Numbered from the stretch's first letter, positions 18,367-26,752 are shown. The stretch: DNA of 64,000 nucleotides from CAVVSD01 sp963757125 (GCA_963757125.1 CAVWQP010000002.1:1-64000); one strand, 5' to 3'. Numbers and translations: made by a program. Notes: generated by a model not told the origin, from the sequence alone.

Positions 18367-19962
18367 ATGAGCACGCACCGCGACGCGATCATCGTCGGCG
18401 CCGGCTTCGCCGGTCTCTACGCCCTTCATCGGCTGCGCGACGATCTCGGTCTGCGCGCAACCGTGTTGGAGGCGGGCGGCGGCGTGGGGGGCACCTGGTA
18501 CTGGAATCGCTATCCGGGCGCACGCTGCGACGTGGAGAGCCTGGATTACCAGTACTCCTTCTCCGACGAGCTGCTGCAGGAGTGGCAGTGGACCGAGCGC
18601 TACCCGGCGCAGGAGGAGATCCTGCGCTATCTGCGCCATGTCGCCGATCGCTTCGATCTGAATCGGGACATCTCGCTCGACACGCGCGTGACCTCGGCGG
18701 TGCTCGACGAGGCCTCCACCCGGTGGACGGTCACGACGGACACGGGCGACGAGCTGACCGCCCGCTTTCTCATCATGGCCACCGGCTGCCTGTCGGTCCC
18801 GAAAGCGCCGGAGGTGCCCGGCACGGACGCCTTTGCCGGGGCCGTGCACCACACCGGCCGCTGGCCGCACGAGGGCGTCGACTTCACGGGCAAGCGCGTC
18901 GCCGTCATCGGCACCGGCTCGTCCGGCGTCCAGGCGATCCCCAAGATCGCCGAGCAGGCCGCGGAGGTGACCGTCTTCCAGCGCACGCCGAACTTCATCG
19001 CGCCGGCGTGGAACGGCCCGCTCGACCCGGAGACGGCGCGGGAGGTCGTCGCCGGCTATGCCGAGCGCCGCAAGGCGATCCGCGAGTCCTACACGAGCAT
19101 TCACTACCCCATGAACGACAAGGGCGCCATGGAGGTCTCCGACGAGGAGCGCGAACGCGAGCTCGAAGCGCGCTACGACGCGGGCGGCCTCAACATGGTC
19201 GGCTGCTTCACCGACGTCATGATCGACCCGCAGGCCAACGAGCACGTCGCCGAGTTCTTCCGCCGCAAGATCCGCGAGCGCGTCGAGAACCCCGAGGTCG
19301 CCGAGGCGCTCATGCCGCGCACGTACCCCTGGGGGACGAAGCGCCCGTGCGTCGACACCGGCTTCTACGAGACGTTCAACGAGGACCATGTCTCGCTCGT
19401 GGAACTCCGCCGGGAGCCGCTGGAGGAGATCGTCCCCGAGGGCGTGCGGACGAGCGCGCGGACGTACGAGGTCGACGCGGTCGTCTTCGCCACGGGCTTC
19501 GACGCGATGACCGGCGCGCTGAACGCGATCGACATCCGGGGCCGCGGCGACGTCGCGCTGCGCGACCTGTGGGCCGAGGGCCCGCGCTCGTACCTCGGGA
19601 TCGGCCTCGCCGGCTTCCCGAACCTCTTCCTCGTCACCGGCCCTGGAAGCCCGTCGGTGTTCAGCAACATGGTCGTTTCCATCGAGCAGCACGTCGACTG
19701 GATCGCGGACGCCATCGATCACCTGGAGCGCAGCGGCCTCCGCAGCATCGAGCCGACGCCGGAGGCGCAGGACGCCTGGGTCGCCCACGTTGCGGAGATC
19801 GCAGACTTCACGCTCGTGAAGCAGGCGAACTCGTGGTACATGGGCGCGAACGTGCCCGGCAAGCCGCGCGTCTTCATGCCCTACCTCGGCGGCGTCGGGC
19901 CGTACCGGGCGAAGTGCGACGAGATCGCGGCCGGCGGCTACGAGGGATTCTCGATCACTTGA
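18367..19962 (+). CDS. flavin-containing Baeyer-Villiger-type monooxygenase
   Basis: 531-aa class I FAD/NADPH monooxygenase. FAD Rossmann motif IIVGAGFAGLYALHRL at the N-terminus, GGVGGTWYWNRYPGARCD (typical of BVMOs), the BVMO fingerprint FxGxxxHxxxWP as FAGAVHHTGRWP (about residue 158), NADPH motif VIGTGSSGVQAIPKIA, and a C-terminal ATGFD box. Such enzymes insert oxygen next to a ketone to give esters or lactones (cyclohexanone, steroid ketones, aryl ketones). The SDR starts 21 bp downstream, suggesting an alcohol to ketone to ester route. Substrate not determinable. Confidence 0.92.
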   Translation: MSTHRDAIIVGAGFAGLYALHRLRDDLGLRATVLEAGGGVGGTWYWNRYPGARCDVESLDYQYSFSDELLQEWQWTERYPAQEEILRYLRHVADRFDLNRDISLDTRVTSAVLDEASTRWTVTTDTGDELTARFLIMATGCLSVPKAPEVPGTDAFAGAVHHTGRWPHEGVDFTGKRVAVIGTGSSGVQAIPKIAEQAAEVTVFQRTPNFIAPAWNGPLDPETAREVVAGYAERRKAIRESYTSIHYPMNDKGAMEVSDEERERELEARYDAGGLNMVGCFTDVMIDPQANEHVAEFFRRKIRERVENPEVAEALMPRTYPWGTKRPCVDTGFYETFNEDHVSLVELRREPLEEIVPEGVRTSARTYEVDAVVFATGFDAMTGALNAIDIRGRGDVALRDLWAEGPRSYLGIGLAGFPNLFLVTGPGSPSVFSNMVVSIEQHVDWIADAIDHLERSGLRSIEPTPEAQDAWVAHVAEIADFTLVKQANSWYMGANVPGKPRVFMPYLGGVGPYRAKCDEIAAGGYEGFSIT

Positions 19963-19983
19963 CCGCGTCCCGGGAGCAGGCAG

Positions 19984-20721
19984 ATGCAGGATCTTGACGG
20001 CAAGTCGGCCATCGTCACCGGCGGCGGCCGCGGGCTCGGCGCGGCAATTGCGCAGCGGCTGGCGGCCGCCGGCACGCGTGTGGTCGTCGCCGACCTCGAC
20101 AGCGCGGCGGCGGCGGCGGTTGCGGACGCTGTCGGCGGTGTCGCGGTGACGGCGGACGTCAGCGTGCCCGCGCAGGTCGAGGAGATGGTCCGCGTCTGCA
20201 CCCAGAGCTTCGGCGGCCTGGACATCGCTGTGAACAACGCCGGCATCGGCGGCGCGATGGCCCCCCTCGCCGACTACCCGCCCGACGTGTGGGACCGCGT
20301 CATCGCTGTGAACCTCAGCTCGGTCTTCCACTGCATGCGCAGCGAGATCGCGGTCATGCGTGCAGCGGGCCGCGGCTCGATCGTGAACATGGCCAGCATG
20401 CTGGGGCAGGTCGCGTTCCCGAGCGTCTCGGCCTACGTCGCCGCCAAGCACGGCGTCGTCGGACTGACGAAAGCGGCGGCCCTCGACCACGCGGCCGACG
20501 GCATCCGCATCAACGCGGTCGGCCCGACGTTCATCACGACCGAGCTGGTGACCTCGACGATCGATCAGGAGGGGCTCGACGCCCTCGCCGCCGGGCACCC
20601 GGGCGGCCGGCTGGGCGCGCCGGAGGAGGTGGCCGAGCTCGTCGCGTGGCTGGCGTCGGATGCGGCGTCGCTCGCCCAGGGAGGCTTCTACCCCGTCGAC
20701 GGCGGGTGGTTGGCGCGCTGA
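19984..20721 (+). CDS. short-chain dehydrogenase/reductase (SDR)
   Basis: 245 aa, classical SDR: cofactor motif TGGGRGLG (residues 12-19), acidic residue after beta-2 (VVADLD), NNAGIGG, catalytic Ser in MASMLGQ and YVAAK (Tyr/Lys, about residue 152), and VGPTFITTEL. Probably NAD(H)-linked because of the Asp after beta-2. In the same direction as, and 21 bp after, the BVMO; it likely oxidises a secondary alcohol to the ketone used by the BVMO, or reduces a product. A terminator hairpin follows. Confidence 0.92.
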   Translation: MQDLDGKSAIVTGGGRGLGAAIAQRLAAAGTRVVVADLDSAAAAAVADAVGGVAVTADVSVPAQVEEMVRVCTQSFGGLDIAVNNAGIGGAMAPLADYPPDVWDRVIAVNLSSVFHCMRSEIAVMRAAGRGSIVNMASMLGQVAFPSVSAYVAAKHGVVGLTKAAALDHAADGIRINAVGPTFITTELVTSTIDQEGLDALAAGHPGGRLGAPEEVAELVAWLASDAASLAQGGFYPVDGGWLAR

Positions 20722-20790
20722 GACGACGAGAGCCCCGCCGTAGCGGGGCTCTCGCGCACATGCGAACCTCCCGTGAGGCGAGGGCAGTCA
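20722..20790 (+). repeat. terminator hairpin and partial copy 2 of the dispersed repeat
   Basis: Perfect 12-bp stem CGAGAGCCCCGC-CGTA-GCGGGGCTCTCG (20727-20754) six bases after the SDR stop, a likely transcription terminator. The following CACATGCGAACCTCCCGTGA is only loosely similar to the block that follows the other copies, so this is a partial or diverged member. Stem and loop are almost the same as in copy 4 at 25350. Confidence 0.65.
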
Positions 20791-20829
20791 TGCTCGGCCG
20801 CACCTGACCGACAGGGGAGAACGCGCTCC

Positions 20830-22776
20830 ATGCAGTTCCACCACCATGGATACGTCTCGGGTGATCCCCGCGTGCAGCCCGCGGCGGGCGACGGCCGCGA
20901 GTGGACGCCCGAGCTCCCGGACGAGGTCGACGTCCTGATCATCGGCGGCGGCCCGGCCGGCCACATCGCGGCGGCGCAGCTCGCCCAGTTCCCGGGGGTG
21001 ACGACACGTCTGATCGAGCGCTCCGAGGGACGTTTGGAGCGCGGTCGCGCGGACGGCGTCCAGGCACGCACGGTCGAGACGTTCCAGGCGTTCGGCTTCG
21101 CGAACCGCATCGTGGAGGAGGCCTACCGGATCACCGCGATGGCCTTCTGGCGGCCGGATCCCCAGGACCCCGCGCGCATCGTCCGCGCCAGCATGCCCGC
21201 CGACGATCCGAACGGCATCAGCGAGTTCCCGCACATCATCGTCAACCAGGCGCGCGTGCAGGACTACTTCGCCGAGGCGATGGCCAACGCACCGACGCGC
21301 ATGAGGCCCGACTACGGGCTCGAGCTGCTCGACCTGGAGGTGCGCGACAACGAGCCCGGCGAGCACCCCGTCGTCGTCAGGCTGCGCCGGCACGGCGGCA
21401 CCGGCGACGGCGAGGAGCGCACCGTGCGCGCCAGGTATGTGCTCGGCGCCGACGGCGCCCGCAGCAGGGTGCGCGAGTGCATCGGCAGCAAGCTCGTCGG
21501 GGAGCAGGCGATGCACGCGTGGGGGGTCATCGACGTCCTGGCCGCCACCGACTTCCCCGACATCCGCACCAAGTGCGCGATCCAGTCCCACGACGGCGGC
21601 AACATCCTCCTGATCCCGCGCGAGGGCGGGCACCTGTTCCGCATGTACGTCGACCTCGGCGAGGTCGAGGAGGGCGACCGTGGCACCGTGCGCCGGACGT
21701 CGGTCGACGACGTCGTCGCGCGCGCCAACCGGATCCTCCACCCCTACGCAATCGACGTGAAGTCGGTGGCCTGGTGGAGCGTGTACGAGGTCGGGCACCG
21801 GCTGACCGACAGGTTCGACGACGTGGCGCACGAGGCCGTCGGCACGCGCACGCCGCGGGTCTTCATCGCCGGCGACGCCTGTCACACGCACAGCGCCAAG
21901 GCCGGCCAGGGCATGAACGTGTCGATGCAGGACGGCTACAACATCGCCTGGAAGCTGGGGCACGTCCTCGACGGCCGCGCGCCCGCATCGCTCCTGGACA
22001 CCTACTCCGCCGAGCGCCACGCCGTCGCGCAGGAGCTCATCGACTTCGACAAGGAGTGGTCCGGGCTCATGGCATCGCGGCCCGGCGATGCCGATGACCC
22101 GGCCAGGGTCGAGGCGTTCTACGTGGAGACGTTCGACTTCACGACCGGCTTCACGACCTGCTACCGGCCCTCGCTGGTGACCGCGGAACCCACGCACCAG
22201 GACCTGGCGGCCGGCTTCCCGATCGGGACGAGCTTCAAGTCCGCGCCGGTCGTGCGCGTCTGCGACGCCAACCCGGTGCACCTCGGCCACCACGCGCGCG
22301 CGGACGGGCGCTGGCGGATCTACGCGTTCGCGGACGGTGCCGCGCCGGGCGATGCGCCGGCCCTGTCGCAGTTCGCCGCCTGGCTCTCCGACGACGACGA
22401 ATCGCCGTTGCGCTGCACGCCCTCCGACGCCGACGTCGACGCCTGGTTCGACGTGAAGGCGATCTACCAGGGGCCGTTCGACACCGTCGACATCGGCGCG
22501 GTCCCGGCGGTGTTCCTCCCGCCGACCGGGCCCTACGGGCTCGTCGACCACGAGAAGGTCTTCGCCGCCGGCCCGGGACCGGACGGCACGGGCGAGGACA
22601 TCTTCGAGGTCCGAGGCATCGCTCGCACCGGTGCCGTCGTCGTGGTGCGCCCGGACCAGTACGTCGCCGCCGTCATGCCGCTGACCGCGACCGACGAGGT
22701 GCGCGCGTTCTTCGAGCCGGTGCTCCTCAGCGCCCCGGCGGGTACGGCCGGGCGGCGGTCGGCAGCTCGGGGATGA
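20830..22776 (+). CDS. FAD-dependent aromatic monooxygenase (phenol 2-monooxygenase family)
   Basis: 648 aa. FAD-binding PF01494-type domain: GxGxxG as IIGGGPAGHIAAAQLA (about 37-52), LIERSEGRLERGRADGVQAR (substrate/FAD region), GADGARSRVRE (DG motif), and GDACHTHSAKAGQGMNVSMQD (second FAD-ribityl motif, about residue 355). The C-terminal about 190 residues fit the thioredoxin-like phenol hydroxylase dimerisation domain. Such enzymes hydroxylate phenols or 3-hydroxybenzoate ortho to the hydroxyl with NADPH and oxygen. GGGGAG lies upstream of ATG 20830. The terminator between it and the SDR suggests separate transcription. Confidence 0.9.
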   Translation: MQFHHHGYVSGDPRVQPAAGDGREWTPELPDEVDVLIIGGGPAGHIAAAQLAQFPGVTTRLIERSEGRLERGRADGVQARTVETFQAFGFANRIVEEAYRITAMAFWRPDPQDPARIVRASMPADDPNGISEFPHIIVNQARVQDYFAEAMANAPTRMRPDYGLELLDLEVRDNEPGEHPVVVRLRRHGGTGDGEERTVRARYVLGADGARSRVRECIGSKLVGEQAMHAWGVIDVLAATDFPDIRTKCAIQSHDGGNILLIPREGGHLFRMYVDLGEVEEGDRGTVRRTSVDDVVARANRILHPYAIDVKSVAWWSVYEVGHRLTDRFDDVAHEAVGTRTPRVFIAGDACHTHSAKAGQGMNVSMQDGYNIAWKLGHVLDGRAPASLLDTYSAERHAVAQELIDFDKEWSGLMASRPGDADDPARVEAFYVETFDFTTGFTTCYRPSLVTAEPTHQDLAAGFPIGTSFKSAPVVRVCDANPVHLGHHARADGRWRIYAFADGAAPGDAPALSQFAAWLSDDDESPLRCTPSDADVDAWFDVKAIYQGPFDTVDIGAVPAVFLPPTGPYGLVDHEKVFAAGPGPDGTGEDIFEVRGIARTGAVVVVRPDQYVAAVMPLTATDEVRAFFEPVLLSAPAGTAGRRSAARG

Positions 22777-22779
22777 GCG

Positions 22780-22892
22780 ACGACGAGAGCCCCGCTCGCG
22801 CGGGGCCCTCGCACTGCATGCCCAGCTCCGGTCAGGGAGCTACTTGATGATTGGCATGCGGACGTGATCGGCTGTGCTCACGCGGCGTCATG
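22780..22892 (+). repeat. terminator-linked dispersed repeat, copy 3
   Basis: Hairpin GAGAGCCCCGC-TCGC-GCGGGGCCCTC (one mismatch, 22785-22810) right after the monooxygenase stop, then GCATGCCCAGCTCCGGTCAG and GGAGCTACTTGATGATTGGC. It aligns over about 105 bp with copy 1 at 17072 and over about 65 bp with copy 4 at 25344. The CTACTTGATGA core (22840-22850) is also the end of glnA read in reverse (IIK-stop here, LFIK-stop in glnA). Confidence 0.7.
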
Positions 22893-23054
22893 TGCGGTGA
22901 GCGGAGAGATCTCGCCTCCGTGGTGAGCTCGCTGCGGCTCGCTGTGATCGTCTGCCGCTGCCACGAGCGCTGCCACATCCCGTCCCCTCGGACGAGGCGC
23001 CGTTCAGGCGAGGTCGTGAACGGGAGGTCGGTTCGACCCTTCTACTCGATCGCC
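22893..23054. other. no gene recognised
   Basis: No open frame here has convincing codon bias or family similarity. GC content is slightly lower than in the flanking genes. It sits between repeat copy 3 and a decayed HTH gene and is probably remnant island DNA. Confidence 0.4.
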
Positions 23055-23223
23055 TCACGTGTCACCGAGGGCTTTGTCGACGACCTGCTGCACCCGGGCG
23101 TAGGAAACGTCGAGCAGGCGACCGAGTTGCCGGCGACTTGTGGCCCGCCACACACGCGACGCGCCCTCGTCGACACTGTTCGTTTGCGTCGCGGTCGACG
23201 TTGCGCCCGTCTCGCACCTCATG
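23055..23223 (-). CDS. small helix-turn-helix protein, probably a remnant
   Basis: The C-terminal about 30 residues (RRQLGRLLDVSYARVQQVVDKA) look like a helix-turn-helix with the recognition helix VSYARVQQVV, a pattern common in small actinobacterial DNA-binding proteins. The N-terminal half from Met 23223 is not recognisable and overlaps the start region of the opposite-strand gene. Either a 55-aa protein or the 3' end of a broken gene. Confidence 0.3.
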
Positions 23224-23528
23224 CTGGACGACCTTTCGCGCGCCAAGGGCCGCGGTGCCGCCATGGCCGCGCCGAAGAGCCGTGGCTCGGGCAGGCTCTC
23301 GCCCGTCGACCACACCTACGGCATCCCGGTGTGCGGCGAGATCGTCCGGTGGCAGGGCGAGAAGCCCGGCGATGGCATCAACACGTTCGCGGTCCGTGGC
23401 GCGACGGAAGAGACGGTGGTGGGCTTGCCGGCGCGCGCGCTCGACGTCTTGGGGTGGCATCGGACGGCGTGATCGAGGGCATCGTCGACGAGCTGATGAC
23501 GTTGTGGATGGAGTTCGAGGCGCGCTAG
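23221..23528 (+). CDS. hypothetical protein, possible -1 frameshift
   Basis: No family recognised. From ATG 23221 the frame reads MLDDLSRAKGRGAAM... and TYGIPVCGEIVRWQGEKPGD...VVGLPARALDVLG and stops at 23472; the adjacent frame continues VASDGVIEGIVDELMTLWMEFEAR to 23528. Restoring one base near 23450 gives 102 aa of plausible composition. Function unknown; it lies in the accessory region between repeat copies 3 and 4. Confidence 0.35.
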
Positions 23529-23592
23529 CACACCTGTGGGGTAATCACGACCAGGTGCGGAGCCAGAGCGCCGCCTGGAGGCGCGACCTGGG

Positions 23593-24642
23593 CTATCCGC
23601 CGTAGAGCGAGCGGAGACCGAGCACGTCGCCGCGGCCGAGGGTCCGCTGCGCGGTGTTGCGGGTCCCGGTCGCGAACGCCATGGTCAGGTTCGGGCTGTC
23701 CTCCAGGTCGGCCAGGCCGATCGCGTGTCCGAACTCATGGGTAGCGACGCCGCGGTAGTCGTAGCCCGTCTTGCCGCTGTTGCTCCAGTCGACCGCTGAG
23801 CTGAACCGGGTGTCGGTCTCGACGTACGAGGAGTCGCTGTTCCACCACGTCCATGTGCAGGCGATCGCCCCCTCGCAGCCATCTTCGGTGAGCTTCCCAC
23901 GGTCGACCACGTTCACGCCGTCCGCCTCCCCGGCGTGGCGGGACGTCGAGCCGTCGTATTTCGCCGCCATCGCGGTGTCGTCCTTGATCCCGGAGCAGTC
24001 GGTCAGCGTCTTGTTCCACGCCTCGTGGCCTTGCTGCAACGCGTCTCGGGTGGCGGCGTTGCCCCCGAAGCTCGACGCGTTCCACTTCCAGCTATAGCGG
24101 CCGTCTGGCCAGCGGCCGGGAGTCTGCTCGTGACCCCCGTCGTCGCACGCCGAGCTGGCCGCTGCCGTCGCCGTCGCGCGTCGGCCGCGGAAGTTCGGGT
24201 CGCGCCGCGGCGATCCAGGTGTCGCGCGGATCACGGACGCCAGGACGGTGGCCCGCGCACGGCGCCACTCCGCGACCCAGGTCGGCTCGGCGACGTCGCC
24301 GTAGTCGAAGCTGCGGATGACGCCGCGGCGGACGACGATCGCCGGAACGCCGACGGAGCCGCGGTCGGGGTCGGACAGCGGCAGGACGGTCATCGTCACG
24401 CGCGGATGGTTCTCGTCGTCGCAGCGCGTCACGCGGTAGGCGCCGGGTCCCAGCGGCTCGGTGACCTCGCTGCCGTCGTCGAGCGCTCGCCTGATCGTGT
24501 CGGCGACCTGCAGGCCTCCTGCCGGGAGGCACGCGGCAGGCGTCGGCGCCGGCGCCTGGCCGGCGCCTGTGTCGCCGGCCGTCGCCAGGACAGCCGCCGA
24601 CATCAGGCTCAGCACGATGGCTCTCGCCCCGTAAATGCGCAC
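23593..24642 (-). CDS. secreted zinc metalloprotease (matrixin/snapalysin-like)
   Basis: 349 aa from GTG 24642 (GGGAG seven bases upstream) with a signal peptide (IYGARAIVLSLMSAAVLATAG). The C-terminal catalytic domain carries VATHEFGHAIGLADL: HExxHxxGxx followed by Asp instead of the usual third His. Asp as third zinc ligand is known from snapalysins (M7). The downstream LTMAF could be the Met-turn. Two Cys pairs (DCSGIKD, DGCEGAIACTW) lie in the catalytic half. An N-terminal about 150-residue region may act as a prodomain. Single gene; extracellular proteolysis is the likely role. Confidence 0.8.
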   Translation of the reverse strand: MRIYGARAIVLSLMSAAVLATAGDTGAGQAPAPTPAACLPAGGLQVADTIRRALDDGSEVTEPLGPGAYRVTRCDDENHPRVTMTVLPLSDPDRGSVGVPAIVVRRGVIRSFDYGDVAEPTWVAEWRRARATVLASVIRATPGSPRRDPNFRGRRATATAAASSACDDGGHEQTPGRWPDGRYSWKWNASSFGGNAATRDALQQGHEAWNKTLTDCSGIKDDTAMAAKYDGSTSRHAGEADGVNVVDRGKLTEDGCEGAIACTWTWWNSDSSYVETDTRFSSAVDWSNSGKTGYDYRGVATHEFGHAIGLADLEDSPNLTMAFATGTRNTAQRTLGRGDVLGLRSLYGG

Positions 24643-24780
24643 GTTGACACTCCCGCTTCTCCTGCAAACGGGCGGGTTCCCGTCGCTGCTTGCAGCGTTG
24701 CGCACAAGCGGCGGATCCGTACGCGCGGGTGCGATTCCGTCCCGTTGACGAGCTGAGGGCTGAACACGATGTACAAGCCG

Positions 24781-25253
24781 CTACGTCACGGCTGCGCGAT
24801 CGACGAACAGAAACGTCGGTAGCGGCGGTCGGTACGTCGCGGCGAGATACCGGACGATTCGCGGAAACTCGTCCTCGTAGCTGCCGTGAATCACGTCGAC
24901 CGTCGCACCCCGAAGATCGAGCGCGTCGACCTCTGCCCGAAGATGGCGCGCGAAGCCGAGGCGCGGCTCCATGAGCACGAAATGCGGCGGCGCCTTGAAG
25001 CGGCCGTGATCGCTCCGACCAAGGTACGCGTGGAGGAAGATGAGCGGTGAGCCGACGCCTCCGTCGCGGTAGCGACCCGCGCTGGCGAATGCGTCGATGA
25101 TGACGACGCGGTCGTTCGTGAAGCCCAACTTCGGCAACCACGCGTCATGTAGTGCCGAAGCAGTCCGTGCTTGGCGGTGTGGTGCGGTGCGTACTCCGGC
25201 AGCTTCTCGCGTGGCAGCAGCACACCCGCGAGGTCACTGCTCAGCTCCCCCAT
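24781..25253 (-). pseudogene. tcmP: three-Cys-motif partner protein TcmP, truncated and frameshifted
   Basis: N-terminal part of a TcmP-like protein: HHTAKHGLLRHYM, then in the next frame AWLPKLGFTNDRVVIIDAFASAGRYRDG, GSPLIFLHAYL, ending PTFLFVDRAAVT-stop just where the family normally has a conserved PFG. One base must be restored near 25143 to join the two frames (157 aa). The remaining about half of the protein is missing and no three-Cys-motif partner gene is next to it. TcmP genes are often found with phage- or island-type modules, consistent with this location next to the integrative element. Non-functional as it stands. Confidence 0.75.
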
Positions 25254-25343
25254 AGATGAACCGTACGACCGGTGTGCATTGGCGGCTCGACGCGCGCGCT
25301 GCTGCCAACGCTGGCCGATCTGCTGCCACGCTGAAGTTGCCGG

Positions 25344-25416
25344 AGATGACGAAAGCCCCGCCGTAGCGGGGCTTTCGCACTACATGCCCAGTCCCTGAGG
25401 GGCTACTTGATGAACA
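25344..25416 (+). repeat. terminator-linked dispersed repeat, copy 4, ending in the left att core
   Basis: Perfect hairpin CGAAAGCCCCGC-CGTA-GCGGGGCTTTCG (25350-25377), then CACTACATGCCCAGTCCCTG and CTACTTGATGAACA (25403-25416). Read on the minus strand this is what one would expect downstream of glnA: the last codons LFIK, the stop, and a rho-independent-type terminator. It may therefore be the displaced natural end of glnA, separated from the gene by the integrative element. Confidence 0.65.
25403..25416. repeat. putative attL core (14-bp direct repeat)
   Basis: CTACTTGATGAACA, same as 29279-29292. On the minus strand it reads TGTTCATCAAGTAG, and the frame entering from the element ends LFIK-stop as glnA does. 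Confidence 0.65.
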
Positions 25417-25428
25417 ATGCCAGGCACC

Positions 25429-25489
25429 CTCTGTCGCCGGATTTCTCCCGTCCTACAAGCAGATCGGGGTGGGGAATCAGGCGACAGAG
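25429..25489. other. 10-bp inverted repeat inside the left end of the element
   Basis: CTCTGTCGCC (25429-25438) and its exact complement GGCGACAGAG (25480-25489) are separated by 41 bp. The loop is too long for a typical terminator. A binding site for a recombination protein, or an old hairpin, is possible; no gene is visible in this stretch. Confidence 0.35.
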
Positions 25490-25499
25490 TGCGCCCTGA

Positions 25500-25519
25500 T
25501 GTTCCCCGTGTGTTCCCCG
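25500..25519. promoter_or_regulatory. putative integrase arm-type sites, left end
   Basis: Two direct copies of TGTTCCCCG spaced 11 bp apart (25500 and 25511). The same motif with the same spacing and orientation occurs at 29225 near the other end. Paired short repeats on both sides of the core are what lambda-type integrases bind with their N-terminal arm domain. Confidence 0.45.
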
Positions 25520-25599
25520 TGGGCGGCTAGGATCGCCGGCGAAGGACCGGGGTCCCGGAGGGTGTCGCCTGTCCTGGCGGACGGCGAGGCTCGCGCCTC

Positions 25600-25734
25600 G
25601 TGAGCGTGAGCACGACCGCGACCGTGAAGCTGTGCGCGGTCGAGGGATGCGAGCGTCCGCGTCACGCCGGGGTGCTCTGAGGAAGCCACTACCACCGGTT
25701 CGTCCGTCACGGCGATCCGCTCGGCGGGCGGTGA
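25600..25734 (+). pseudogene. small zinc-motif phage protein, nonsense-disrupted
   Basis: GTG start; LCAVEGCERPRHAG then a TGA at 25678, then GSHYHRFVRHGDPLGGR. The pattern C-x4-C-x(n)-(C)-x2-H-Y-x-R-x3-HGDP is typical of small actinophage proteins with an HNH/zinc-finger-like head. The expected third Cys (GLCGSHY) is lost exactly at the stop codon. Broken. Confidence 0.5.
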
Positions 25735-26062
25735 TCTCGACGCCGACGCGGAGATCGTCAGTCGCCCATGCGACCGCGGTGGCGGAGCGCTGGCCGCCGA
25801 CGTCCACGCCGATCGTCACCGGCTCGCCGTCCGCGATCACTGGGGCGGTGATGCACTTCTGCCACGCGCCCGGCGGCAGCCAGTGCCCGGCGATGTCCGT
25901 CGACTGGTTCGCGACGAACCTTCGGTAAGCGAGGTCCGGCAGGCCCTCGCGCGCGAGGCGGATGGACTCCAGGGTGATCGACGAGCCCGGGTTCGCTCGC
26001 TTCACCATCCGCGGCGACACGTCCTCGCCGGCGACGCTCCACTCCAGGAACCGCTGGCCACG
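25733..26062 (-). pseudogene. phage terminase large subunit, internal fragment
   Basis: About 110 residues resemble the end of the ATPase domain and the start of the nuclease domain of a terminase large subunit: FLEWSVAGEDVSPR, ESIRLAREGLPDLAYRRFVANQS, HWLPPGAWQKC and TIGVDVGGQRSATAVAW, the last being the first acidic strand of the RNase H-like nuclease. No start codon or Walker motifs; both ends run into unrelated sequence. Part of a decayed packaging gene. Confidence 0.6.
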
Positions 26063-26320
26063 GGACTGCACCGTGGCCGGCTGCGAGCGACGCGCAACCG
26101 CCGCGGCCTGTGCCGCCTGCACTACGACCGCGACCGTGCCGGCGTGCCAGCGGACGCGCCGCGCGATCACGCGCGCTAGCGGCCCCGCTCGGAACACGAG
26201 GCGCTCGCGGACCTGACCGGCCAGTTGCTCGCGCTCGGGCTCTACGCGACCCGCGAGGACGCGGCGCAGTTCGTCGTCCTGCTCGCCGCCCACTGGCCGC
26301 GGCACCATGCGTCACGATGA
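26063..26320 (+). pseudogene. second small zinc-motif phage protein, frameshifted and nonsense-disrupted
   Basis: CTVAGCERR in one frame continues in the next as RRGLCRLHYDRDRAG, giving the same C-x4-C-x(n)-C-x2-HY pattern as the remnant at 25600. After a TAG at 26177 the same frame runs on as HEALADLTGQLLALGLYATREDAAQFVVLLAAHW to a TGA at 26320. One shift and one nonsense codon break it. Confidence 0.45.
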
Positions 26321-26407
26321 GGACGGCGCCGTGGCCGGTGCCGGGCGGCCCTGAACCCATCCGGGCCGCCGGTTGTTGAGCGTTGAACCGGACACGACAG
26401 GGTCGCA

Positions 26408-26752
26408 GTGCCCGGCGAGTGGTGGGTACTCAGCGGTCAGACGGACGCGGCCAGGTCGCTCAACGGCTACAGGGTCCACGCCGCGGCCCCCTTCGAGGCG
26501 GCGCGCAGCGGCGACGCAATCGTCTGGGTTGACCTCGACCTGGACTTCGATGTCACCGGCGACGAGGTGGAACTCCGGGACGAGACCAAGTTCCACGACC
26601 ACGCCCGGACGATGGGCTATCCCGATGACGTCGTGCGGGGTGCCTGGTCGGGTATCTCCACAATCGCTGCTCGGTACACAAACGGCGACTGGCCGTTCGA
26701 CGGGTCGATGCAGGAGTGGCTGGACGGCGCAGGCTCAGACACGTTTTCTTGA
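26408..26752 (+). CDS. DUF402-like hypothetical protein
   Basis: 114 aa from ATG 26408 or a nearby start. The pattern IVWVDLDLDFDVTGDEVELRDETKFHDHARTMGYP resembles the DUF402 fold (aspartates in DLDLD and an E/D in the following strand, used for metal and nucleotide or diphosphate binding in characterised members). The end is WPFDGSMQEWLDGAG. The N-terminal part of typical DUF402 proteins is missing or diverged. It lies within the integrative element. Confidence 0.5.
   Translation: MPGEWWVLSGQTDAARSLNGYRVHAAAPFEAARSGDAIVWVDLDLDFDVTGDEVELRDETKFHDHARTMGYPDDVVRGAWSGISTIAARYTNGDWPFDGSMQEWLDGAGSDTFS

Noticed and set aside
22840..22850. Third complete att site
   Set aside because: Only 11 of 14 core bases match and no integrase or arm-type repeats flank it; treated as a repeat copy, not as a proven att site.
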